NCBI GenBank assembly: GCA_029959195.1
Contig: CP114123.1
Location: forward strand, 248,001-312,000
Length of the DNA: 64,000 nt
From: Dictyophora rubrovolvata
Lineage: Eukaryota; Basidiomycota; Agaricomycetes; Phallales; Phallaceae
Direction: 5' to 3'
Notes under the pieces: generated by a model
The model's input: only the letters and a program-made list of their open reading frames with translations
Told to the model about the DNA's origin: nothing
The model's database searches: none
Position numbers and translations under genes: made by a program
In this document: positions 36,272 through 48,129 of the stretch, piece by piece
Numbering within the stretch: the first letter of the stretch is position 1
Layout of the letters: each line of letters begins with the position of its first letter

Positions 36272-37086
36272 TTAGTTCAGGGCACCTGGGAAGATGAGCC
36301 TACGAAATGTCAAATGAACAAAGCGAATGGAAAGCAACCGGTAAACATACGTCAAATCAAACGAAAACTCGATATTTTCCTGACTGCATTCTGCTGCATT
36401 TTGAGGTGGGGTTGCAAAACATGCGTTCATGGTGGGAAGCAATCCGCTCTATAGAACCAATTAGCAATGCCGAAGGCTTGTATTGCAGATTGTGAACCGA
36501 CGTACCAACCAGGAGAAACAAACATCAACAGGTTGAGATTGACCATGGAAGAACCGAGTAGAACACTGTCCAATTTCGAAAAGGGTTATAGTGCTTGGCG
36601 GTGCGAGGAAGGTTTGATCTATAAAAAACAAAAAAAAACAATGAGTGGTACACATAAAAAACATAGGCAATACCATCCAGACTATTGACGACATTGATCA
36701 GATCCGTGCAGTTGGGAACGTTGGAGCCCCCAAAAACATGGCAACTTTGAAGACCTGTTATAAACTTTAGTAAGTAAATGACCAACGGCCCGTTCTGATA
36801 AATCATCCTTACAAGTTTGATTGCAGATCTCCGGATTCTGACGAGCAGCAAGCTCCAAAGGAAGAGCTCTGGGGTCAAAAGAGGTGGAATCGCCATCGGC
36901 ACATGAATAAGTGGTTGCTGCCAAGCTTCTACCATCTGCAGTCGTGAAATCTTGTTTGTTGACGACCAGAAGAGATTCAGTGGGACAGTCTCTCAAAGAC
37001 GTCGCAAGTTTTTTGGACAGTGCTAGGCCATTGGCCAAAGAGAAACAGAGAGAGAGAAGAGCGAGACCAATATAATGCATTTGCAT
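36272..37086 (-). CDS. Small secreted cysteine-rich protein 1
   Basis: Predicted secreted protein of 197 aa, family not recognised. Five exons: 37086-36813, 36754-36674, 36618-36506, 36448-36351, 36299-36272. The start MQMHYIGLALLSLCFSLANG is chosen because it gives a typical signal peptide and aligns with the paralogue; an upstream ATG would add a non-signal-like leader. The mature part holds ten cysteines, all conserved in the paralogue, including the block RALPLELAARQNPEIC, SCHVFG, PNCTDLINVVN, LFEIGQCSTRFF, VDVCFSWL and LLPTMNACFATPPQNAAECS. It ends D-L-T-LIFPGALN. The last intron (36350-36300) is 51 nt and in frame, so its retention would add 17 residues without a stop. The extracellular role is unknown; an effector-like, adhesive or cell-wall role would be speculation. 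Confidence 0.75.
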
Positions 37087-37089
37087 AGG

Positions 37090-38850
37090 AATGCTTGGAA
37101 GTTTTTTAGTAAAGGAAGCGTTGCCTTGGAGCAAACCTTCTTATAACGTATTCAAGACAAATTGAAACGATGGCCGTCGCTCCCCGCATGTTTCTGGCTC
37201 AGCCTAGAAGTGCGCGTGTTGTGTCGGAGACTCAGAACTGAGTCATTGGCTCCACGATAAAAGGGTCCGTGACATGTGACAAATTGTTTCAATTCGGCAT
37301 CTCGGAATTGGATTTAAGCGTGAAATTTATTCTGTGTCGTTCCTTCAACTTGTGTTTCGTGGAGCTTCAGTTTGAGGCACGATTCAACCGACTTGCCTGA
37401 TCGACTCTAACTTAGGAGCCAACTTAATATTTAATATTCAATATCTCGTGATGTATTTGGGGCAAAGTTAAGTGCCCAACGGCAACCCACCGGAAATCCT
37501 GGCTTTAACGCTCCCAGCTGATCTAAACTCAATTTCAGAATTCGAAAAGAACATTTCTCCGTCCCCATCAACGTATTGAATTCGCAGAAATTGCCAGAAA
37601 AAATATAAACAGTCGGAATTACTTGGAACTACGTCACGAAGTTACGAGCAATTTGAGACCTTTCATTCTAGTAATTTTCTGCGCATTCGCTGTAGAATAA
37701 TTCAAGTTCGGGAGTGGGGTTGATGTTTAAGCCTGAGTCCAATTTGATTTCATTGGAGTAATATCTATGGAACGAGTTCAAGCGTATATATTTATAGCAT
37801 GTGAGTACGCCGTTAAAAATGAACGCTTAAATCGTCGGTAAAACTGTTCTTTCCCTTGACCAGAGCTCTTATATTGAAAATGGAGGACCTCCTATTTTAA
37901 TGTTGTTCTTGTACCTCCAGAATCATAGGCACTCAGCGAGTGTCATGACTCGAATCGACAGGCTTTCAAAAACAGCACACGGCATGTCGACTTTGTGGAG
38001 GATCATTTTTTTAGTTGAGCTGAGAGGATTGAATATTGAAGAACTAAAGTGTAGTAAGCGTTCAATGTTCGTTTTTCATATATACTCAATCTGTCAGTGG
38101 TTCTCGTGAGGGTTTGGGACAATATTAATGCTGGCACTATCATCAATTGCCAAAGTTTTATCAAATGTCCCTTTTGAAATTCCTTGTTTGCCTCCGCACC
38201 CTATTTGTCAAGTTCCATTGCCTGTCAAGTGTCTAACTAAACCACCAATACAGACTGTAGGGCGTTCGTCAACGTAGTTTCCTTGTACAACGTCGGATTT
38301 CAATGAACGCATTTTTCCTATCTGTGTCGACTCGGCCTTTCATGCACATGCTCCAGCCAATACCGTTTTGACTAATTGAGGGTATATCGCGGAGCATGTT
38401 GTTAATAATTGCCTTAGACTTCGAAACCGGACCGCTTGAGTTAGTCTTTTTCTTATCCGGCCGCGCCAGAGCTTAAGACGCTTACTACTTTGGCTCACTT
38501 TGGTTCGTATCGGATCGTGGCAGGGATCCGATTGTCGTTCCGGTCAGCAATTGTAAGTGTATATTTATATCACGGTCCTGATTTCACTTGCACAAAGCAC
38601 TGATGATTAACCCTCAAAAGTGGGGTATGCTCGCTTGCGTACCAAATTTAGCCTCTCAAGTCTTTGAGAACCCTGGCCCTACTGCAGACTGATTCGTCCT
38701 CGTACGTTTTAATACAAGCTGAGACTCGTTTTTTGGGCTTGCGCGAAACAAATTAAAAAAGGTATTGTACATTCGATGAACATTTATATAATTCAAAGAA
38801 AGACGTTAACAAAATGACTAATTTCAGTCACTTCAACTTTCGATCGACTG
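37090..38850. other. Spacer between the two secreted-protein genes
   Basis: 37090-37200 is the promoter of the first secreted-protein gene (a TTATAA-like element at about 37141-37146). The rest has no supported gene. Confidence 0.4.
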
Positions 38851-38852
38851 GA

Positions 38853-39665
38853 CTAATTCAAGGCACCAGGGAATATGAGCCTACGAAACGTCAGATATGA
38901 AAAGCGAACAAAAGGCACCCGATAAACATACGTCAAATCAAACGAAAAATCGACATTTTGCTGACTGCATTCCGCTGCATTTTGAGGTGGAGTTGCAAAA
39001 CACGCGTTCATGGTAGGAAGCAATCCACTCTGATGAACAGACAAGTGAGGGTTCCGAAGTTTGTATTTGAAATAGTCAATTAACGTACCAGCCATGAGAA
39101 ACAGACGTCAACAGCTTGCGCTTGATTATGGAAGAAGCGAGTGGAGCACTGTCCAATCTCGAAAAGGGTTATGGTGTTAGGTGGGGCGAGAAAGGTTTGG
39201 CCTATGGAAAAACAAAGTAATTAATGTGTGCTAACGTAGAAGAAAGGTCTGGATGTAGTACCATCCAAATTGTTGACGACATTGATCAACTCTGTACAGT
39301 TAGGAACATTGGTTCCGAACACATGGCAACTTTGAGTACCTGACATAAAACGCAGATGAGAAAACATGTCCTGTCCTCGTTGGTTAATCCTTACAAGTCT
39401 GAGAGCAGATCTCGGGATTCTGACGGGCAGCAAGTTCCAAAGGAAGTGCTCTGGGCTCAAAGGAGGTAGAGTCACCCCCAGCACATGCATGGGTGGTGGC
39501 TGTCAAGCTTTGGCCATCGACACTGGTGAAAATTTGTCTTTGGACGATTGAAGAGGGATCAGCCTGACATTCTTTTAAGGACGATGAACGCCTTTCAGAG
39601 AGGGCACGAGCATTGATTGAGGTGGCAACTCCGAGAGAAAGAAGAGCGATACTGAAGAAACGCAT
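38853..39665 (-). CDS. Small secreted cysteine-rich protein 2
   Basis: Paralogue of the previous gene, 195 aa, same five-exon structure: 39665-39395, 39339-39262, 39201-39089, 39029-38932, 38880-38853. The signal peptide is MRFFSIALLSLGVATSINA. It shares all ten cysteines and the RALPLELAARQNPEIC block, while the N-terminal quarter has diverged. The frame is open throughout. TATATAAAAG at 39770-39761 lies about 96 nt upstream of the ATG. As in copy 1, the last intron (38931-38881) is 51 nt and in frame. The two genes lie 1.8 kb apart in the same orientation, so they are a tandem duplicate pair. Confidence 0.75.
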
Positions 39666-39669
39666 TGTA

Positions 39670-41029
39670 AGAATGAAGTGATTGTTTCTTGGGGCTGTTT
39701 AAAGGGAGTGCTAGCGAACGAGAACAAGCCACTTTATTGCCTTGGAACTATGTAAGTGCCCTTTTATATACCTTAATCTCAGATTAAACTCGAAAACAAA
39801 GCGGCTCGTACCGTCTATGTTCCATAAATTGAAGTACATGCCTCCCGTCCTTCCACGGATATCATATAACTCCCCGGCTTAGCCTATTGCTAGTGCGCTC
39901 CACATATGACATGTGACATTTGAAGACTCAGAATCTTCTCTCCGCAACTTCTGCCACACCTTCCGAGACTTGATGTTTGCTCAAGAATTTGAGTGCACCG
40001 GAAATTACGATTGACCGATCAATTTCAAACGGCAGCGAGCCGTGAAGGTGCGGCTTTTACCAGTAGCCGCCCTACTTGTGATGCCACTCTAATCATAAAT
40101 CTCGGATTATAGCGTAATTATGTATGTATGTAATATGTACCAGTTTGAACGAGTGAAATTGACTTGTTTACTGTTCTGCACGCACAAGGGGTTCCAATGA
40201 TGTAAACAATTTGGGGTAGATCGGCTACTCTGAAGACGGTACTACCGTGTGTCTTGATGGATTACCAAGTATGTATTGAAAAAATGGGTAAGAAGCTCAT
40301 TAGAGTTGATGATTCCACCAAGGTTTACCCGTGCTTCGCACGTCCCGACCTTCAAAGCTTCAAAGCTCAAGTTTATCTGATTATCATGGGCGCCATTTCT
40401 CTTCAATTCATCGATTGACTTTTGTCCTTTCAAAAAGAATCATAATACATATGTACCCGCCATTGCAGCTTCCAAATTCCGCGATTACCCTGGCAATGCC
40501 AAGGCTGCGCGACAATTTAAGAAGCTTAATATCAATTATAGCCATGCTTTTTAGAGAAACCCGATCAATTCGACTTGGTCGTATGATAGCCACATGGGTT
40601 TGCGTTCGACTTACTACATACTCATTCTCCTGTAATCATGGCTAAGTGCTACATAACATATTAAACAAAGTCTTGGACAGCCAGGAGTAAAGCTAATTAC
40701 TCCGAGATGGCCCCGCTGTGATTACTTTGATTGGCCATGGCTGTCAAGAGTATTGAAACCAGCCTGGAGGTTTGAAGGGCCACTTTGACTGGCGCACTTC
40801 AGGATAACACTACCTCCCAATGTGGCTATTATCGGAGAAGCTTACGAAGTGTAATGCAGAGTCTCGAAATCTCATACTACCATTATGCTTCGGAGGGATG
40901 CAGCGGGTAGGCGACCATGGTCAGATACGGTCTGCTTGGGACTAAAATGTTTCTGTATGTGAATACTCCGTATTTTGCTTGAATTGGTTGACGACCATTC
41001 GTTATCTATTCCACAGATACGAATTGGGT
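39670..41029. other. Intergenic
   Basis: Promoter of secreted protein 2 at the left end (TATA box on the minus strand at 39761-39770). No gene is supported in the remainder. Confidence 0.4.
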
Positions 41030-41030
41030 T

Positions 41031-42589
41031 TCATGAGGGCTTAACTAAAACTTTACATGTATTCCGACTTTCGAGCGTATCTATTACCCGGTGATATTCA
41101 TGAATTGTATAAACGTCCGTCACCTGTTTTTGGTATTTAGCCAATTTGTTTTGCGGTCTCTACGAACGAAAATGGTCGCTTACGATGCCTTCTGTCTGTA
41201 TTTTCCCGCTCTCCAAATATGCGATTGCCCTGGAGAAGCTGCAAGATTGTCCGATGGCTGTTACAATCTATCGTGACCCATAAAAATTGAATTCATCTGC
41301 GGAAGATGAAACTCATTGGGTTTGATTTACCTGTATTTCCTCGAAAAACATGTATGCGGCAGGCCATTGGAGAGTACTTCCCGAGGGATACAGACCATAC
41401 ATAAGCAGCGTTCCGCCTCGACGGACGTGGTATATAGCAGCGTTTAGGACTTTGACCGAACCGGTCGCTTCTACCTGAAATACATGAGATAAGAGGTGAA
41501 GGTTTCAAGACTAAATTCAGGGCATACAATGATATCGAATCCAAGCGGGTACTGTTCCTTCAATTTGACCCATTGTTCTTTCTCATCAACATCAGAACCT
41601 CCTCGCTCTCTCTCAAACTCAAAAAACTCATCCGCAGCCTGAATTTGCTTTGCAATTTCCATCTTGCGTCCTTTATGAGATGCTAAAACCACTTTGGTCG
41701 TCCCATTCAGTTTGAGGACTTGTGATAATAATAGCCCAGAAGGTCCAGCTCCCAAAATGAGCACCTCGGTTCCCGCTAGTGTACTGTGTTTTAGCATGTC
41801 GACAGCGTGGACGACGCAGGACATGGGTTCAACAAGGCTTGCTTGTTCGTCGGTTAGTGTGTCGATTTTGTAGACCTGCTTGACAGGACTGCAAAACATG
41901 GTCATTTGATTAGACGAACTGCGTGCTCGTGCAGTCTGGTCATACTTACAACGATACGTATTCAGCGCAACCACCTTGTAGATTCAGTCCATGGCATGCG
42001 CGTTTCTTACATAAATGGTTTTTGCCTCTTCGGCATTGAAAACATATGCCGCACTGTGCTAAATTAGAAACCGCCGCATGAGATGTTTTGTCGTGCTAAC
42101 CGAGATGGTAGGGTCAACAACACAACGATCACCGATCGAAAAATCTGTAACGTTTTTCCCTATTTTTGCAATTTTACCCACTATTTCATGGCCTGGAATG
42201 AGCTACCGTGTGTAAGAAAGGAGTAGGTGTCCTATATGTACACGAGCTCACTGGAAACGTAGCCAGAAACCCTTCGTGGATATGCTTGTCTGAACCACAC
42301 ATTCCTGAACAAGCGAGTGTTATATACATGTGTGTACTTGATGATTAGAGAGTCATACCGCAACAAATCACTGGATAAAATTAGGGCGGGGTATTGGTTA
42401 AACTCGATTTTGAAATAGTTACCATACCTTTAAGTAATACTTCCGAGTCGGAAATCTCGGGCACAGGTATTGACCGAACCTCGAATAATCGTGGCTAAAA
42501 CAGGCTACGTTCAATATCTTTCAAACGTATAATAGCCTTGGACTTACCTTTTCATAATAGATAACATTCATGTTACCTTCTGCTTCCAT
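41031..42589 (-). CDS. Zinc-dependent polyol/alcohol dehydrogenase (MDR family)
   Basis: Medium-chain dehydrogenase/reductase oxidising a secondary alcohol or sugar alcohol with NAD(P), probably cytosolic. Ten exons: 42589-42548, 42494-42428, 42370-42359, 42304-42252, 42202-42101, 42053-41950, 41888-41528, 41474-41331, 41267-41184, 41123-41031; 353 aa, normal for the family. Visible features: MNVIYYEK and PRLFEVRSIPVPE (GroES-like start), CGMCGSDKHIH (catalytic zinc Cys), PGHEIVGKI (GHE signature), the structural zinc lobe CGICFQCRRGKNHLC with its four cysteines, EPMSCVVHA, and the Rossmann motif LILGAGPSGLL. It ends with RAIAYLESGKIQTEGIVTDV. It most resembles arabinitol/sorbitol-type dehydrogenases; the substrate is inference. 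Exon 3 is a 12-nt microexon. An upstream in-frame ATG could extend the N-terminus. Confidence 0.9.
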
Positions 42590-42594
42590 GTCCG

Positions 42595-43774
42595 TATGAT
42601 TAAGTTCGTCATTAATTCCGTTCTCTGGGTTTATAGGAATACTCGATTCCGTATAAGTCATTTCTTCGTGCACCACAGTAAAGTTCCTGCTTGTGAGCTT
42701 GCTTTCTTCAGATCTAAATTGAGCGAGTTGCTTGATGTTTCTTGTGAAATGATGTAGTATTAGACGTCTGGAGGACCATAACAACGAGCTTTGAGATTAC
42801 AGTAGGAGTAAACTCACCAGGACAACCAGAAAAATGTGTTGCCAATGAAATGGGAAGGAAAACTTCCTAATCCTATAACTGCCCACGCTTCTTATTCACA
42901 TCCCTCCATGACCAGCAGCGATGGCCCTAGATTCGGCACACGCCCGTAAAGCTGCGCTTTACCCATCGGGGAAGGGTCCTGCGGAGTTCGAGTCGGAGTG
43001 TGAAGGAGATCCGCCCAACCTACGACGGCCCAAGCTCAGCTGTCCAAATCTTTCCCTCAAAAGGTAACACTCCGTTCCACCGAAGTCCAATCAGCTTCAA
43101 ACACGCGTATCAACAACCGGGAGCCCTTTCACAATTTAAATGATTTTGATTTCTCAGTTTCCGAGCGTAGCATCGCGAATCGGCGTGATGTCACTACATA
43201 CGGAACTTTTTGAAGTGAGATTGGAGTTTAACTTGCACCGGAAGATAAAGACTGGGTATTTAAAATAAAGATGCTTTGACATATCATGCCATGGCAAATT
43301 CGCCAGGAAGTCACATAGGGCAAAGTTAGGGCGATACGGCTGTCAAAGTGGAGAAGAGCTTCATCGGCGCTTGCGGGCCGTGAAACTTATTTAACGAGGC
43401 GCTCAAGTTAAGGTGCCAAACATTTGTCATTTGACTGTCGACAACGATGCGTTTATATCTCTCGTCCAAACAATCGAAAAATAACTTTCAGATTAATGCG
43501 AAGGGTCTGTTATCTATATGTAGTTCTCATATACTGACACTCGATTGTTGAGGATGGTTGGACGAATCATCCCCTTGTTCCACGCAGGGAAAGGATGTCG
43601 ATTTGTTGGATTATATTTAGGTCGAGGGAAGAAAAATTGTCTAGACACTCTACGGTGTACACTCGTCATCAACAGCCAGTAACCGCAAACCAGTCCCTAT
43701 CTCGTATCATCCCGACAGATTGGTAATTTGCTCAAAAATGAACTTCTATTCTTCGACATACTCGTACTATTGTA
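42595..43774. other. Intergenic between dehydrogenase and carboxypeptidase genes
   Basis: Promoter of the minus-strand dehydrogenase lies at the left. A gttcgagtc word near 42998 resembles a Pol III B box, but no cloverleaf forms. No gene is supported. Confidence 0.4.
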
Positions 43775-46374
43775 CTACAAGTGTATTGGTTTTCGTATCA
43801 TACCATCAAGAACAGCATGCCTATCCGATCCATCGTGGACGCCAGAGACGAGGTTTTCAGTAGAAACTGCGATTGCTTGCGTGACAACAGCAGGAACAGC
43901 TTGAGGTGTTGCATTGGTGACACTTGCGGGAATTTGGGAAGGGCTGAACGCTGGTGGAGCAGGAACCGGGACGAGTTTCTTTTGTGTTTTGCTTCCTGAT
44001 GGCCATTCCGTTAACCAGTTTGAGAGCGTAGCTACGCCCGCGTCGATTACCGTTTTGATTGTGGGATCAACCTCTGACTTTACGATAAGATCAGAGCAGT
44101 GGAATCCATTTCCGACGTAAATTGGCTGTGAGGCTGTTGAGACACGTGTGTGGAAGTCGCTACTCAATGTAGCCTCTCTCCATGGGTCCTCTAAGCGACG
44201 CGAGTTAGATTCCGTTGAAAGTGTTTTCAGGAAAAGAAAAACAACAAACGTTTTCCGTTTGCGACGAATAATCTCTGAAGATTGACATTCCAGCCTTGAT
44301 ATTTTGCATTGGTTGCCTTCACATTTGGTGTCGGTGGCTTGGGGAATGCTTTCGGGAATGATTGACTGCATTGACGCTAATACATCTCATGGTAATCAAT
44401 ACCACTATACGTGTGTTAAGAGCTTACTTCGAAATAGGACGGTTGAACAAGTCTGGTAACCAAGGATGGCCAATTGGGTGGCGCTCCGTCTTGGAAAAAT
44501 CCCACTTCGGTACAGCTACACAAATAAAGGCGAGAGTATGTATAAGAAGTAAACTCATTAAAATGATCCAAATTGAGCTCACGTCACTGAAATTATTTAT
44601 CAAAGTTTCTCAATAATATGAGCAAAATGGTAACGGGAAGACCTACTCCATGTCCAGGATCGCTCGGCATTATTAATTGTCGTGTTTGTGTAAAACGACT
44701 GAGAGGCATTATATGTCCCAAGACAGTCACTTATAGATTGAATGTCAGTCTTTATTAAAAACATATAAAAGAGTAGTACTTTGGATCGTCCCCGTCGCAT
44801 ACTATATCCAAAAAACAATAATGTTGTTGTATCCGGAGAAAAGTAAGGATTAAGAGACCTACGGGCAGGAAGGTAGATGTTCTTGAAATATGAACCAAAA
44901 GCGGGAAGGGCATGAGCAAGTCCCCAACCACTAGCTGGTGCATTAACGCCGTTCTTAACTTCTAGAGCATCACAGGACTGGAAGAATGTGGCATTCGGTC
45001 CCGTGTATGGCTGTAAACTCTGCCAATCGAAAACGATATTCATTACTATCGTTTATTGAGTCGAAGATCGTATAAGAAACACCACGCAATAACAAAAATA
45101 CTGAACAGAACGACGTACGAGCTCCTGCAGCATCATCCAAATGTGTTACATCACCCATACCAAACATATTTTTGATCTTCTGAATCTCTTGTAAATTTCC
45201 TGAAGTAAACACTTTATCGATGTATGAGATGACAGCTTCAATATCTGCTGAACAATTTTTAGGCATGTTTTGGCGAATTGGCTCAAAATAGGCCCAATAA
45301 TCGCTTGTAAAACATTAGTCGTGTTTTGATGTCTTGTATGAGTGGACGCACGTTATTGCTTCGACAACAGCGGAAGAGGCATATCCTGCCCAGAACACAC
45401 CCGGTTGACTAAATAAGCATGAAGATTAGCTTCGAACGATCTAAGTCTGAAAGAATCGACTTACTCCACCAGCGTCCAGCTAACCAAAGCACCTGACCAG
45501 TGACCAATGTTAAACTAGGCAATGTGCTTTAATTCAGAATTTCTGGGCCTACCTGCATAACTACCTCCAATTAGAACCCAAGGCACCTTGTCAGCAGTCA
45601 ACTTGTCCCCTCCAGGCTGAGGAAGCTTGACGTTCAGCGCAAAATATGCTAGGTCTTTCGCAGCCTATGGTTTTGGGTTCAAATTCCTGGTATATTATAC
45701 AGAACAAGCAGTTACACACTTGATCGATAGTAAGGAGCTTCAAACTTTCGTCTTCAAGGTTATCAATTGGGTTCGAAAAGCCGAAAAATCGATGCTCGAG
45801 GATGATCGTAGTGCCGTTATTTGCTTCAGCGACAAGCCCGTTGATTGTTCTATGAAACAACAGTAATGAGAACGATCATAGTGTTTGCTAAGGACTAAAC
45901 CCACTGATTCGTCAAATACCCGATGTACGCATCGGCATTGACTTCCCCTGGTGTCATCAAAATTACAGGCCCTCCTGAGTAGTACATTTACGAACACCAT
46001 TTTTGTGAGAACATAATTCAATACACGTAAACGAAGCCCCTCCTTACCTGGCTCGTATTCTTGCCACCTGATCAATGGCAATTAAGATCATGTTTATCAA
46101 TAAACTTGCTCTCAACGAAATTAACTCACGAAGTCCAGAACCTTTGTTTGAACGTTCCTCTCGAAGGATCATTGTGGTCAATCAACTGATCAAAGAAGTA
46201 GGTCTTATTTAATGGAGGAAGAACGGCGCCTGATTTATCAAATCTGTCGATGTCGGGTACTGGAACTCGAGGGATAGCAGGCCGAGGAGGAAAATTGGGA
46301 TGCCGCTGGTTTACAGACAATGAAAATGAACATAGAGGCAAAAGGCTCAAGACTGCCGTCAACAAAGACTTCAT
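43775..46374 (-). CDS. Secreted serine carboxypeptidase, peptidase family S28
   Basis: Prolyl-carboxypeptidase-like S28 enzyme, expected to be secreted and to release residues after proline from peptides. About 13 exons. The signal peptide is MKSLLTAVLSLLPLCSFS (start 46374). Domain blocks in order: FDQLIDHNDPSRGTFKQRFW, GGPVILMTPGEVNADAYIGY, EANNGTTIILEHRFFGFSNP, DKVPWVLIGGSYAG with the nucleophile serine (about 45550), QPGVFWAGYASSAVVEAI, YWAYFEPIRQNMPKNC, DWQSLQPYTG, FFQSCDALEV, EVGFFQDGAPPNWPS, GWNVNLQRLFVANGK, QDPWREATLSSDFHTR (Asp of the triad), and VGNGFHCSDL (His). After the domain comes an unusual Ala/Pro/Val-rich tail of roughly 90 residues to the TAG at 43775. The peptide-import gene PTR2 in the same window would use such products, but they are too far apart to suggest a cluster. 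A TATATATATA run is near 46446-46458. Confidence 0.88.
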
Positions 46375-46459
46375 CGTTTCGCTTGCTTGAGTGGAGTTTG
46401 TGAGAGAAAACTCGTTGTGCAATGGAATACTGGGTAAGATAATCGATATATATATAAAG

Positions 46460-47400
46460 GCAGATGCACATTATAATTGCCATGCGTGTTTTTTCCTTGA
46501 CCCCGAGGTCCGAAGATAAGAAGAATTTAAACTTCTGAATGGTCATGTGATTCGTTATTTATAAGGAACACAAAATTCCTCACATGGATGCTTGCTATTG
46601 GCAAGCGTAATTCCGATGCTGAAGGCATCGTCAGGAGGAACCATATGTACTGACATCATCACGAGTGTTGAGCTTGGAGATAAGAGGCAAAGTTTATTCC
46701 CATGGTCACTTAAAGAGACGCGTGTCAGCGAAGCTATTGATCAGTGCACCGGCAGGATTTTCCGATATCGCTGGCATAACTGAAGCATTCAAAAATACTG
46801 ATTCCGACATCCATATAGAACGCGTGGCAAACATATACGAGTAATAAACATTAGGGCAATTACTATACTGGGAACGAATTCGACATCTTCGAAGTAGCGT
46901 ATACCATGTCACGTCATGCATCATGCATCATGTCCGGAAGTTGTCCGGGAGACGATACCGCCCGGCTTATATCCCATGTCGAATTGACAAGTCTTAGAGG
47001 GTTTGAGGTGAGAGATTGGACAGAGGTTTCATGGTTCTGAAATACGCACGATTAATATAAAGACGCCTTATTGGAATAGTAATCAGTCCCTTGAATGTGT
47101 CGAAGTGCTTTGCTGATTTTGGTTCGTATATGTACATATACGCGGGAATGGTCTGGGCCAGAAGGAAGGCTTTTCACATGTCCCATGCCTAACAAAACTA
47201 TACATCGGTGTTTATCAGAAGCTCAATTCAGTACATATGAGCTTACATGGTGTTTGAGTACATCTAGTTTATCCGGATTCATGAACGTATCTGTGCTACC
47301 CCGGACGCATCCAGCATTTCCAAACGATTGCGGATCATCTGTATCCATCTCCTTTTCTGAACAAGTTTCAACTCTGTAAAGCATAAATATTCGTTCTCAA
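46460..47400. other. Intergenic
   Basis: No supported gene. One possible coding stretch on the minus strand near 47390-47240 (E-M-DTDDPQSFGNAG, then TFMNPDKLDVLKHH) is flanked by splice-like sites, but I could not connect it securely to the next gene. Confidence 0.35.
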
Positions 47401-47405
47401 CAAGC

Positions 47406-48115
47406 TTAACGAGTCGGGTGGGTGGGGCGGTTCTGTGGCATAATTGCTGGTATCGGACTCGGGCGACGCGGAAGGACTGGGTTCATGGGTTGGATCTTTT
47501 TGAAGATGTTTTTTTTCGGACCCGCAGGCCTTTTGATTCCCTGTACATTCATTCGTTCCCCAGCCCAAATACACCCCATGATTGGTAAAGAGGGATCAGT
47601 ACTAAAAGCTTGATAGACTTGCATGGCAACTTGCTTTTCAGCTCGAGTTTGTGAATGGTATCTGTCAGCCTCATCACGGGGTGGCCTCTTTACCCCCACC
47701 GGTAAATCGAGGCGATTCGTGACTCGTCTGATATTGGTTATACTGTCGAAGTCGAGCAAAGATGAAAGATAACCTCGGTTTCTTTTCCGATTCAGACTGC
47801 TGACTTGAAGACTTTGTGAATGAGAAAACAATCTGTGCGTATTTGAATGGCAGGAGCCTTGGGTGATGGCAGAAACAAGTTTGATTGATCAGGACTTGAG
47901 GAAAGTTATTGGCAAAAAAAAAGAATCATTTTGAGTGATTGCTTGAATGAATAAAACGAACCATGACTGATGGATCTTTATCTGCCTCGTACTCGGAGAT
48001 TTCGTCATCCTCGCCACGCTGAGGGCTAGCTGGGGTACCTCGGTGTATCACAGCGCTGTTCACTCTCGTTCAACCGCCCGACGAGCAGATCATTGAAATA
48101 TCCGTCCCATGAGGA
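47406..48115 (-). CDS. Hypothetical basic protein, exon structure uncertain
   Basis: The best-supported exon is 47831-47406: 141 codons, basic, with S-L-NRKRNRGYLSSLLDFDSI, RLDLPVGVKRPPRDEADRY and a Pro-rich end. An upstream acidic segment on the same strand (about 48020-47963: RGEDDEISEYEADKDPS-V-M) followed by a gt donor probably belongs to the same gene, with one or two small exons between. I do not recognise a family. A nuclear or DNA/RNA-binding role could be guessed from the charge pattern but is not shown. Confidence 0.4.
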
Positions 48116-48129
48116 CTCCTTTCGATGAG

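Noticed and set aside
41221-41330. Apparent frameshift and stop in the dehydrogenase near its C-terminus
   Set aside because: Using the acceptor at cgatag (exon from 41267) instead of the earlier cgcag restores IVTAIGQSCSFSRAIAYLE in frame, matching the family.
42940-43030. Possible tRNA because of a gttcgagtc B-box-like word
   Set aside because: No matching A box, and no acceptor stem or anticodon arm can be folded at tRNA spacing.
44260-44371. Alternative minus-strand start MQSIIPESIPQATDTKC as a separate gene
   Set aside because: The frame is a shadow; the S28 frame reads F-P-K-A-F-P-K-PPTPNVKA and continues into GWNVNLQRLF with normal splicing.
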